Source: CAWVWD01 sp965662365
GTDB taxonomy: Bacteria > Bacteroidota > Bacteroidia > Chitinophagales > Saprospiraceae
DNA: 64,000 bases
Reading direction: 5' to 3'
Assembly (NCBI GenBank): GCA_965662365.1
Contig: CBFIHR010000011.1
Span: 10,607-74,606 of the forward strand
Each line of letters starts with the position of its first letter. Position 1 is the stretch's first letter. Below the pieces are notes generated by a model. The model made no database searches and had not been told where the DNA came from. It saw only the letters and a program-made list of their open reading frames with translations. Below, one piece after another: positions 36,052 through 44,362 of the stretch. Both the position numbers and the translations under genes were made by a program.

Positions 36052-37509
36052 TTGGAAAATATAAATCAACCAAACGAAACACCAAACGAAACACCAGATA
36101 AGTCGCCAAAGGAAACACCAAATACGTCGCCGTTAGAAGACCAAAGTTTTAGAGAAATTTTCAGAGAGCTATGGCGTAGAACAGTGGATTTTGTTCAAGA
36201 CATAACGGATATTCAGGAAGGTTCTGATCAAGTTGGAACGATCAACTCGATTATGGCGAATAAAACCATGACTGGAGCAAATGTCTGGTTGTTAATTTCG
36301 GCCATTATTGTCGCCTCTATTGGTTTGGATACCAATTCGCCTGCCGTGATAATTGGTGCGATGTTAATTTCTCCATTGATGTCGCCGATTCTGGGCGTTG
36401 GTTTATCAGTTGCGATTAATAATCGAAATACACTTAGGACATCACTTCAACATTTCGGGATTGCTTTAGGTGTGAGTTTAGTGACGAGTTTTTTGTATTT
36501 TCGGTTTACGCCTTTATCAAGTGCCGAACCGACAAGCGAAATGTTGGCAAGAACGTCACCAACGATTTTAGATGTTTTAATTGCTTTCTTTGGTGGAATT
36601 GCCGGTATTGTCTCGACAACACGATTAGAAAAATCAAATGCTATTCCGGGTGTAGCTATTGCGACTGCTTTGTTACCGCCTGTTTGTGTGTCTGGTTATG
36701 GACTGGCACATGGTGAATGGTGGATTTTTATTAATGCCTTATATTTATTTTTTATTAACTCGGTTTTTGTTGCCTTAGCGACGTTTTTGATTGTACGATT
36801 GTTGGATTTCCCTTACAAACAGTACATTAATGAACAGGAGAAGTTTCGAGCTCAATTAATCATGGTTGGTTTTGTGATTTTGGTCATTGTACCGAGTGCA
36901 TTTATCTTTTCAAGTGTATTAAAAGATATTCGTCAACAACATTATTTAAAAGAATATGTGAAAGAAAATTTTGATGATACTTTCACGACAACTGATAAAT
37001 TAGACGGTACCGACTCTTTAGAGTTGAATGTATTTTGGTTTGGAAAACCGATGATAGCTGCCGATAGTTTACAACATGCAAAGCAGTTATCCAGTTGGCG
37101 AATTGCTTTTAGAGTAGTGCAGTCGGATTATGGTGAAGAGTTTGCAAATAGCATTCGTCGCTCGATGCAATCTGAGGAGTTGATGCAGGCTTTGAGTGAT
37201 GAACGAAAGTCTAAAGAACGGTTGATTAATGAAAAAAATGAACTGGCAGCACAAATTGAATTCTTAAAAGCCGATCAAGTCATTTTAGATGATATTGGTA
37301 AAGAATATAAAATTACCTTTCCAGAGCTTCAAGGATTGAGTTATGGCACAATGTACGCAACGACAGACTCGACCTGTTTACCTGTCCCGACGCTTTCTTT
37401 TCGTTGGAGCAGAGACATCACGAAAAATCAGCAAACGGATTATGAAAAACGGATTGCAACGCAGTTTAGAGAACGATTTGAGCTGGATACGATTATTGTG
37501 AATAATTAA
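36052..37509 (+). CDS. DUF389 family integral membrane protein
   Basis: 485 residues from a TTG start at 36052; no ATG start in this frame would keep the N-terminal region, and the next Met are in the domain itself. A Pro/Thr/Glu repeat (NETPNETP, KETPNTSP) forms a disordered tail at about 5-30. The DUF389 domain follows at about 60-290, with six or so membrane segments and GLDTNSPAVIIGAMLISPLMSPILG (given as GLDTNSPAVIIGAM and LISPLMSPILG). After that comes a soluble part with a coiled coil at about 375-415 (ERKSKERLINEKNELAAQIE). Function of DUF389 is unknown. The Clp-like ATPase starts 55 bases downstream. Confidence 0.87.
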   Translation: MENINQPNETPNETPDKSPKETPNTSPLEDQSFREIFRELWRRTVDFVQDITDIQEGSDQVGTINSIMANKTMTGANVWLLISAIIVASIGLDTNSPAVIIGAMLISPLMSPILGVGLSVAINNRNTLRTSLQHFGIALGVSLVTSFLYFRFTPLSSAEPTSEMLARTSPTILDVLIAFFGGIAGIVSTTRLEKSNAIPGVAIATALLPPVCVSGYGLAHGEWWIFINALYLFFINSVFVALATFLIVRLLDFPYKQYINEQEKFRAQLIMVGFVILVIVPSAFIFSSVLKDIRQQHYLKEYVKENFDDTFTTTDKLDGTDSLELNVFWFGKPMIAADSLQHAKQLSSWRIAFRVVQSDYGEEFANSIRRSMQSEELMQALSDERKSKERLINEKNELAAQIEFLKADQVILDDIGKEYKITFPELQGLSYGTMYATTDSTCLPVPTLSFRWSRDITKNQQTDYEKRIATQFRERFELDTIIVNN

Positions 37510-37563
37510 ATAAAAATGGAAAATATTTTTAGAATCTAACGATACCGTAGGAGTCAAAAAGTT

Positions 37564-40500
37564 ATGCACAAAATAACTATACCATATAAAGCCATAAATC
37601 TAACTTTTTCTGATAATAACATCTTGCTGCCCTTGACCGAACACAGTGTGATTCGGATTGATAGCAGTATGGGACGTTTGGCAGAACAGTTTGAAAATGC
37701 GATTCAAAAAAAGGTTTTAGATAAAGGGTTTTATTCTGCTATTTTGGAAATTAAGGATGCAGATGCACATTATAAAAAAGACAAAATCACGGTAGATTTT
37801 CCTGCTGCAAAAGATAAGATTTCCTATCCTGCTTTTGAATTGACGTTTGATTATTTTTATAAAATAACAGAAAAAGGCATTTGGTCAGTTTTGCCAACTT
37901 TAGGCATTGAGTGCTTTGCGGATAGTGAGGATACGTTAGGGAAAACCTTGATTGATAACATCAAATTAGAGTTTGCTCGAAAGAAGCGTTTAACGGCAGT
38001 TCAAAATATTGTAACTTCTATCTGGATGGAAATCAATGGTTTAGAAGAAGATAATTTGAATTTTAAGTTTTATACACCTGCCGAGTTAGAACGGTTAAAC
38101 GAAAAGAAAAGAGAGAAAATTTTACCAAAAGTTGCTCAAAAATTAACCTTTAAAAATCAAGTTTCTTTTGGTCGTGAAAAGGAGTTAAAACAGCTGGCGG
38201 ACACGCTAAAAGGTAAATTCAACAAATCATGTATTATTGTTGGAAATTCTGGCGTCGGAAAAACGGCTTTGGTTTGGGAAATGGTGCGACAGGCGAAAAG
38301 TTTGGGTATTAAATCTAAGTTTTATGAAACAACTGCCTCGACCATGATTAAAGAATTGACGCAAGAGACAGGTTGGCAAGATAACTTAGTGTATTTGTGT
38401 CGGGAGTTATCGAATGAAGGTGATTTTTTGTTTGTGCGGAATCTGTTAGAACTTTTTGAGGTCGGTCAATATGAAGGTAATACGATCAGTATGGCAGAAT
38501 ATTTACGGACGTTTGTAAGTCGAGGCGAAGTGACTTTGATTTCGGAATGTACAGACGAAGAATTTGCTAAAATAGAACTGCGAAGTCCTAACTTTTTATC
38601 GTTATTTCAAATCATACGCTTAGAAGAGCCTAAGGAGGATCTGGAAGATATTATTATCAAAAAAGTGACACAAATAGCGAATACAAGTCAGGTCGTTTTA
38701 GAAAAAGATGCGATTGAAGAAACGATTCGTTTGAATCGACGATATACGCCTTATTCGGGGTTTCCTGGCAAGCCGATTCGTTTTTTAGAAAGTATTATTT
38801 TAAATAATAATAGACAAAAAAAGTCAAAAATTACGATCAATCGAAGTACGGCGATTCAATATTTTTGTGAAGAAACAGGAATGCCAGAGTTTATGGTGAA
38901 TCCTGCTTTACCAATGAATTTAGGTCAGATTCAGTCGTATTTTCAAGATAATATTTTTGGTCAAAATGCCGCTGTCAAAAGTGTTACAAATTTATTAGCT
39001 TCTGTAAAAACAGCGTTGACACGACAAGGAAAACCGATTGCTTCGTTTTTGTTTGTTGGGCCAACAGGTGTTGGAAAGACAGAAATGGCAAAGGTTTTGG
39101 CCAATTTTATGTTTGGAAGTCGAGAGAAAATGATTCGCTTCGATATGTCCGAATATTCAACGCCTTACTCGGTGATGCGATTGACGGGAACTTCTTATTT
39201 TGAAGATGGTTTGCTGACGTCGGCGGTGAAACGTGAACCGTTTTGTGTGCTACTTTTTGATGAAATCGAAAAAGCAAGTCCTACGTTTTACGATTTATTA
39301 TTGCAATTATTGAGTGAAGGTCGATTGACGGATAGTCAAGGGAAATTGGTGAATTTCTGCTCGACCATTATCATTATGACTTCAAATATCGGTGCATCAA
39401 ATTTGCAAAATAATAAGATCAGTTGGTCAAAAGAAATTGATGTTACGTCTGTGAATGAACATTTTATGAGTGCTGTCCGCAAGCATTTTCGACCAGAGTT
39501 ATATAACCGAATTGATGAAGTAATTCCGTTTCAACCATTGACAAAGTCGGATATTCGTTTTATTGTTAATCGAGAAATCAAAATTTTTAAAAGTCGAGAA
39601 GGCATTCGCTATCGGAATATGGATTTTTATCTCGAAAATGAAGTCTTTGATTATTTGGGCGAAAAGGGGTACGACCCAAAATACGGTGCGAGAAAGTTGC
39701 AGCGAATTGTGCGGGAAGAGTTGATAATTCCGTTGGCAAAAAAACTGAATACGTTTGAATATGATGAACAGTTGATTGTCAATATTTCGCTTTGGGAAGA
39801 TAAATTAGAGATGGAAGTCGATTCGGATCCTTTGAAGTTTGATTTGTTGCTCGAAGAATTGGAAATGTATCAATATGCGGATCATGCAGGTGATTTGCGT
39901 CGAAGTGTGCAGCAGTTGAAAGAAGGGACTTTCTTTGTTAGACTGTTAAGTGACTTGGATATTTTAGAAAGTCGTAAAAAGAAGCGACCAGATAAATTTT
40001 GGAAAAATAAAGTAGATGCGAAAAACTACAGTTTATACCTAAATACGATTCAAAATTTAGAAAATTTACAGGAAATCATTGAGCAACATGAAGATGAATT
40101 GTCGCTGGCTTGTATGGATTTGATGGCTTACAATACTCGATTAATTGACGAAATTAAAGCGTGGGAAGCATCGTATTTTGAGTATAAAGTCGAGTTATTT
40201 AATCGTGTTGATCCACAATCTAATGTGGCAAATTTTTATTTGATTGGAAATAATTTACATATTTTCATTCAATATTATGAGAAATTATTTAAAGCAAAAG
40301 GTTTCAAATATACGGCAGAATTAATGTGGTATCGTGATGCTTATTTCAATGAAATGATTGAGGAAGGGATAGAAGTGGAGGACGAAGACGGAGAAACAGC
40401 AACGGTTACGGTCAAGCGAAAACGAGAGGAATATATTTTTACGAAATTTGATTTTGATGCCAAAAAACGATTTGAATTACCCGAAGCAACTGATCGTTTG

Positions 40501-40827
40501 GTTGGAATGAAAGTTCGAGTGCAGGGTAGTTGTCCGTATTTGTACTTATTCCAAGAAAATGGAGTTCATGTTTGGGAAGTGTCGGATAGTTTGAAGATTA
40601 AAACGGAAATATTGACCTTAGAGGGCAATATGATTTTAGAGGATAAAAGGTTACACCAAAAAGACTTTTGGACAAACAAAAAAACTCGACGAACATACAA
40701 AGAAGAGTTTTTACATGATTTACTTTTTGATATCAATCGAGAAATTAAAAACGATAAGTTTTTAGATTTTTTATTAGTAATTCTGAATAAACGATTTGAA
40801 GCGAAGTTGAATGAGGAGTTGTTGTGA
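37564..40827 (+). CDS. Hsp100/Clp-like double AAA+ protein with release-factor-like C-terminal region
   Basis: 1087 residues. N-terminal about 200 residues unrecognised; no Clp N-domain repeat. D1: Walker A GNSGVGKT at 227-234, but the Walker B site reads LFVRNLLELF, so Arg292-Asn293 stand where Asp-Glu belong, and the RRF arginines near the end of D1 are replaced (FLSLFQII). D2 is intact: GPTGVGKT 499-506, FDEIEKA with Asp566-Glu567, sensor TSNIG, NRIDEVIPF, and a ClpB-type small domain with YGARKLQR. From about 755 a new region follows: helices to about 880, then 880-1010 with pieces resembling the PCRF domain of class I release factors (YYEKLFKAKGFK, VGMKVRVQG, LFQENGVHVWEVSDS). No GGQ motif. 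Probably an unfoldase or remodelling ATPase with one active ring. Partners unknown. Confidence 0.9.
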   Translation: MHKITIPYKAINLTFSDNNILLPLTEHSVIRIDSSMGRLAEQFENAIQKKVLDKGFYSAILEIKDADAHYKKDKITVDFPAAKDKISYPAFELTFDYFYKITEKGIWSVLPTLGIECFADSEDTLGKTLIDNIKLEFARKKRLTAVQNIVTSIWMEINGLEEDNLNFKFYTPAELERLNEKKREKILPKVAQKLTFKNQVSFGREKELKQLADTLKGKFNKSCIIVGNSGVGKTALVWEMVRQAKSLGIKSKFYETTASTMIKELTQETGWQDNLVYLCRELSNEGDFLFVRNLLELFEVGQYEGNTISMAEYLRTFVSRGEVTLISECTDEEFAKIELRSPNFLSLFQIIRLEEPKEDLEDIIIKKVTQIANTSQVVLEKDAIEETIRLNRRYTPYSGFPGKPIRFLESIILNNNRQKKSKITINRSTAIQYFCEETGMPEFMVNPALPMNLGQIQSYFQDNIFGQNAAVKSVTNLLASVKTALTRQGKPIASFLFVGPTGVGKTEMAKVLANFMFGSREKMIRFDMSEYSTPYSVMRLTGTSYFEDGLLTSAVKREPFCVLLFDEIEKASPTFYDLLLQLLSEGRLTDSQGKLVNFCSTIIIMTSNIGASNLQNNKISWSKEIDVTSVNEHFMSAVRKHFRPELYNRIDEVIPFQPLTKSDIRFIVNREIKIFKSREGIRYRNMDFYLENEVFDYLGEKGYDPKYGARKLQRIVREELIIPLAKKLNTFEYDEQLIVNISLWEDKLEMEVDSDPLKFDLLLEELEMYQYADHAGDLRRSVQQLKEGTFFVRLLSDLDILESRKKKRPDKFWKNKVDAKNYSLYLNTIQNLENLQEIIEQHEDELSLACMDLMAYNTRLIDEIKAWEASYFEYKVELFNRVDPQSNVANFYLIGNNLHIFIQYYEKLFKAKGFKYTAELMWYRDAYFNEMIEEGIEVEDEDGETATVTVKRKREEYIFTKFDFDAKKRFELPEATDRLVGMKVRVQGSCPYLYLFQENGVHVWEVSDSLKIKTEILTLEGNMILEDKRLHQKDFWTNKKTRRTYKEEFLHDLLFDINREIKNDKFLDFLLVILNKRFEAKLNEELL

Positions 40828-41214
40828 ACGTGTCAAAAGGTGAAGAAGATTAAAAAAGATTGATATTTTGCTTCAATGGTGATGTGGGGAATAGGTTTTG
40901 AAAGCATTGCGGGGCGTCACGTTCTGCAACACCGACTCCGACTGTTCCGCTGATTAAATAATCATTACAGCGATATAAATTTGCATCATAATCAAATCCT
41001 ATTGTCGATAAATAATAGTTATTAATAATCATTTTAACCTCAATTTGTGTTTACACAATCATTTAGTCAATGCAAACACTTCCGTTGATTAATTTAATTC
41101 TTTCTTCGGGCTAGCCTTGTATGTAAAGGTTTAAAGTACTGATAATCAAAGTTATAAGTATATAAATAAATCTTCGCATAGATGTGTTTTTATGTATTTC
41201 TATAAAAATAACCA
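40828..41214. other. Intergenic region, no convincing gene
   Basis: A 60-codon minus-strand frame at 40850-41032 has some protein-like composition but no family, no promoter and no terminator. TTGTG-TTTA-CACAA at about 41046-41060 is a small palindrome. Otherwise nothing recognised. Confidence 0.4.
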
Positions 41215-41244
41215 TTTGTAAGAACATCTTATGACCTATCTTTG
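41215..41244 (+). promoter_or_regulatory. Consensus Bacteroidota promoter of the AspT/YidE-type gene
   Basis: TTTG at 41215-41218 and TATCTTTG at 41237-41244 are 18 bases apart. This matches the TTTG / TAnnTTTG arrangement of the phylum's primary sigma factor, 32 bases before the start codon. Confidence 0.75.
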
Positions 41245-41276
41245 TCGAGAATACTCTAAAACATAGTTTTCATACC

Positions 41277-42908
41277 ATGATAATAACTTTAAGTGAAAAT
41301 CCATTGCTACTGCTTTTTATTGTTGCAGCAATAGGTTACGGATTGGGTAAGATTAAAATAAAAGGTAGTAGTTTGGGGGTTGCAGCAGTTTTATTTGTGG
41401 GCTTATTTTTTGGTTCATTAGATAAATCGTTACAGATTCCGAATATTATTTTAACATTAGGTTTAGCGATTTTTGTTTACACCGTTGGTTTAACGAGCGG
41501 GCCGAGTTTCTTTTCGACATTTAGGCGGCGAGGGTTTCGAGATTTTTATTTTGTTACTGGTATGATGGTGTTTTCATCAGCACTGACTTATGGTCTTTTT
41601 CTGCTTCTTGATATTGAGGCAAGCGTTATCACGGGGATTTTTGCTGGTAGTTCTACAAATACACCTGCATTAGCGGGTATTTTGGATACATTCGCCAGTC
41701 AGACTACTGATGAAAACGAGTTGAATCAATTGATTGAAAACGCTGTGGTCGGTTATTCGATTTCTTATCCGATGGGTGTTTTAGCGTCTATGATTGCGAT
41801 TACTTTATTACAAAAATGGCTAAAAATTGATTACAAAAAAGAAGCTTTCGACTTACGAAAAGAATATCCGATTGCTCAAGAAATTTTTAATATTACGGTA
41901 AAAATTACCAACACGGCAATTGAAAATAAGACGCTGCGTGATATTATGCAGCAGTATAACTGGACGGTTGTGTTCGGGCGAATCAAACATGGTGAAGAGA
42001 CTATGTTGAGTAATTTCGATTCTATATTGATGATCGGGGATTTTGTTCGAGTATCAGGAACACAAGAGGAATTAGAACGACTGATTGCTGTTTTGGGAGA
42101 GGAGGTTGATCACCGATTCGATGATAACGAAGCGGAATACGAAATCAAACGTATTTTTGTATCGAATCCTAATGTCGCTGGTCAAACTTTGGCGGCCTTG
42201 AATTTGAATGAAAAATATTCAACTATTGTCACTCGGTTGCGTCGTGGTGATGTGGATATTTTAGTGAATAATAAAACGGTTTTTGAGTTGGGGGATAGAG
42301 TGCGTTTTGTGGCTCGTAAGCAGGATATTCCGGATTTAGTTAAGTTATTTGGAGATTCTTATCGGGCATTAGGACAGATTGATTTGTTGTCGTTTGGATT
42401 CGGAATGGCGTTAGGGCTTTTGTTAGGAATGATAACTTTCGAATTACCAGGAGGGATTCAGTTTAAATTAGGATTTGCCGGCGGGCCGTTGATTGTAGCT
42501 TTAATTTTAGGCGCATTGCGTCGTACCGGGCCGATTGTTTGGACGTTGCCGTATAGTGCTAATTTGACTTTGCGTCAAATCGGTTTGATTTTCCTTTTAG
42601 CAACGATTGGCGTGCGTTCCGGTCACACTTTTGTTTCAACTATCATGGACGGTGGAGCAGGTTTAATTTTTATCGCAGGAACAATTATTAGTTTATCTAC
42701 GGCGATTCTTACCATTTTTATTGGTTATAAATTACTAAAAATTCCGTTTACATTACTAACAGGAATGGTGGCAAATCAACCTGCAATTTTAGACTTTGCG
42801 ATTCAGAAAGCAGACAATCATTTACCGAATATCGGTTATGCGTTGATGATGCCAGTAGCATTAATTGCGAAAATAGTCTTTGTGCAGATTTTATATTATT
42901 TGATGTGA
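41277..42908 (+). CDS. AspT/YidE/YbjL-type transporter with two TrkA_C domains
   Basis: 543 residues. Two membrane halves: about 1-185, with five to six segments (motifs GLGKIKIKGSSLG, FVYTVGLTSGPSFF, GSSTNTPAL), and about 370-543 (GGPLIVALILGALRRTG, GLIFLLATIGVRSG, GMVANQPAI). Between them lie two RCK C-terminal (TrkA_C) domains at about 195-285 and 290-365. This is the architecture of the aspartate:alanine exchanger/YidE family. The transported compound cannot be deduced; many members are of unknown substrate. Single gene with its own promoter (41215) and terminator (42966). Confidence 0.93.
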   Translation: MIITLSENPLLLLFIVAAIGYGLGKIKIKGSSLGVAAVLFVGLFFGSLDKSLQIPNIILTLGLAIFVYTVGLTSGPSFFSTFRRRGFRDFYFVTGMMVFSSALTYGLFLLLDIEASVITGIFAGSSTNTPALAGILDTFASQTTDENELNQLIENAVVGYSISYPMGVLASMIAITLLQKWLKIDYKKEAFDLRKEYPIAQEIFNITVKITNTAIENKTLRDIMQQYNWTVVFGRIKHGEETMLSNFDSILMIGDFVRVSGTQEELERLIAVLGEEVDHRFDDNEAEYEIKRIFVSNPNVAGQTLAALNLNEKYSTIVTRLRRGDVDILVNNKTVFELGDRVRFVARKQDIPDLVKLFGDSYRALGQIDLLSFGFGMALGLLLGMITFELPGGIQFKLGFAGGPLIVALILGALRRTGPIVWTLPYSANLTLRQIGLIFLLATIGVRSGHTFVSTIMDGGAGLIFIAGTIISLSTAILTIFIGYKLLKIPFTLLTGMVANQPAILDFAIQKADNHLPNIGYALMMPVALIAKIVFVQILYYLM

Positions 42909-42965
42909 TTAAGAGGTGAGCGTATCTAATTGTGCGTTTATTTTTAGGGTTATTGATAGGACGTG

Positions 42966-43003
42966 AAAGGTCGAAGTACATATTTTTGCACTTCGACCTT
43001 TTG
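42966..43003. terminator. Terminator after the YidE-type gene
   Basis: AAAGGTCGAAGT (42966-42977) pairs perfectly with 42990-43001, followed by TT. It lies between convergent genes and may serve both. Confidence 0.75.
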
Positions 43004-43127
43004 CATGTAAGACAAGTATTTTACTATGAGAAATTCACAAATTTTTTAAAATAAATAATATGATAATCAGTGAGTTATAAAAATAAGTTGTCATATTTAT
43101 TTTGTGCAAAGTATTCTACTTATTCTT

Positions 43128-44057
43128 TTAATCCATTTCTTCAAATCCACCAAATCCATCGAGATCGTTATTATCCAGGTCACCTTCATTAGTAGGATTT
43201 GTAGTACTTCCGTCATCAGTTTCCAAGGCATTGTCCAAACAACCTGGCGGCATTCCCTCGGTTAGCCAAACGCTGACTTCATCACCGACCGTTAGTGTTA
43301 AACCAGGTTCTGGCATTGGATTTTGTTTGTAGATGTAGGCTGTTGCTTCGTCAGTGACGAGTCCATCTGCTTCTACCATAAGAATATTTAGGTTCAGACC
43401 TTGTATCAAGAATTCGGCTTCGCTGTATTGCATACATAAGACTTTTGGAACGTTTACTTCTGAACCGCCACCGTCTGCAATGACCAATTCTATCTTACTA
43501 TTTGCTTGGAGTTTGTGTTTTTTATTACGATCTAATTTTTTACCATCAACAAAAATTTCTAAAACAGTATTTTTCGCCTTATCAGGACGACGCTCTTTGA
43601 TCGCTCCTCGAAAACCATTATTTTCTAAAATTCGCATAGCGACGCTTTCGTCTTTGTCCCAAATAGATGGCAATGGTTTTGATGGTGGAATGATAGGGTT
43701 GACGGTCAAATATATGGTACGATGTTCTTTCACCTTTAGGCCAGTTTCTTTAGTTGGCAGCGGTGTTTGTTCCATAATTGTTAACGGTAGTTTATCAGGG
43801 TCATAAGCTGAAGAGTCGATAATTTGAATATTCAAATTGGACTTTCGAAGCTGCGATTTGACTTGTCGTACTGTTTGTCCTTTTAGGTTTGGAACAGAAA
43901 CAGCTTCTCCGTGATTGGTATAACATTTTAGTCCTTGAAAAGTCAGCAAGAAAAAACAAACCAGCCCTATCATTGCGATAGAGAAGTTTTTGATAAATAT
44001 TTTGCTGCTAATAAAGTAAAAAGTTTCCTTTGCAGCGTTAATTAACCGCTCTTTCAT
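43128..44057 (-). CDS. Membrane-anchored PASTA-domain protein
   Basis: 309 residues. One membrane segment at about 25-45 (FSIAMIGLVCFFLLTFQGL), then three PASTA domains. The first starts at VPNLKGQTVRQVKSQL, the second at about 128 (LPSIWDKDESVAMRIL), the third at about 205 (VPKVLCMQYSEAEFLI), each with the xxPxxGxxV ending (for example QNPMPEPGLTLTVGDEV). An acidic Asn/Asp-rich tail follows. PASTA domains bind peptidoglycan fragments in Gram-positive kinases and PBPs. Here there is no kinase or transpeptidase part, as is usual in Bacteroidota. Confidence 0.9.
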   Translation of the reverse strand: MKERLINAAKETFYFISSKIFIKNFSIAMIGLVCFFLLTFQGLKCYTNHGEAVSVPNLKGQTVRQVKSQLRKSNLNIQIIDSSAYDPDKLPLTIMEQTPLPTKETGLKVKEHRTIYLTVNPIIPPSKPLPSIWDKDESVAMRILENNGFRGAIKERRPDKAKNTVLEIFVDGKKLDRNKKHKLQANSKIELVIADGGGSEVNVPKVLCMQYSEAEFLIQGLNLNILMVEADGLVTDEATAYIYKQNPMPEPGLTLTVGDEVSVWLTEGMPPGCLDNALETDDGSTTNPTNEGDLDNNDLDGFGGFEEMD

Positions 44058-44223
44058 AAGCTGTTACAGTTGTTTAGTGGTCTTATTAAATAAATCACTT
44101 CAAAGATAAATGAAGTTTTTAACAATTTGAAGTAGTTAGGAAGTTTTAGTTTGGCAATTATTAGAAACTTTTGCCTGTTTGGCGATTTCGGACTGAAGTT
44201 TTGAGATCAGAGATTTACAGCCC

Positions 44224-44260
44224 AAAAAAACAGCTACTCCAAATACATGAAGTAGCCGCA
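44224..44260 (-). terminator. Terminator of the SprB-repeat gene
   Basis: On the minus strand, CGGCTACTTCA (44259 down to 44249) pairs with TGGAGTAGCTG (44241 down to 44231), with G-U pairs, followed by seven T (44230-44224). A second 9-bp hairpin (44319-44348) lies nearer the stop. Confidence 0.7.
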
Positions 44261-44362
44261 AAATTAGTAAAATATTCTTTGAAAGATGCTGTTCTTCCTT
44301 TTCCGAAATGATAGTTACAAAACTCGATAATCTGTAATTTCGAGTTTTATCGTTGAGTCCTT

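Noticed and set aside
36052..40827. DUF389 plus Clp-like ATPase as an anti-phage defence island
   Set aside because: No nuclease, toxin, methylase or other defence effector nearby, and surroundings are housekeeping genes; nothing in the sequence supports defence.
40850..41032. 60-codon minus-strand open frame between the Clp-like ATPase and the YidE-type gene
   Set aside because: No family resemblance, no promoter or terminator, and low length; kept only as a remark in the intergenic entry.
43354..43806. 150-codon open frame antisense to the PASTA protein
   Set aside because: Ser/Arg/Ile-rich shadow with no motif; the PASTA frame on the other strand is well supported.
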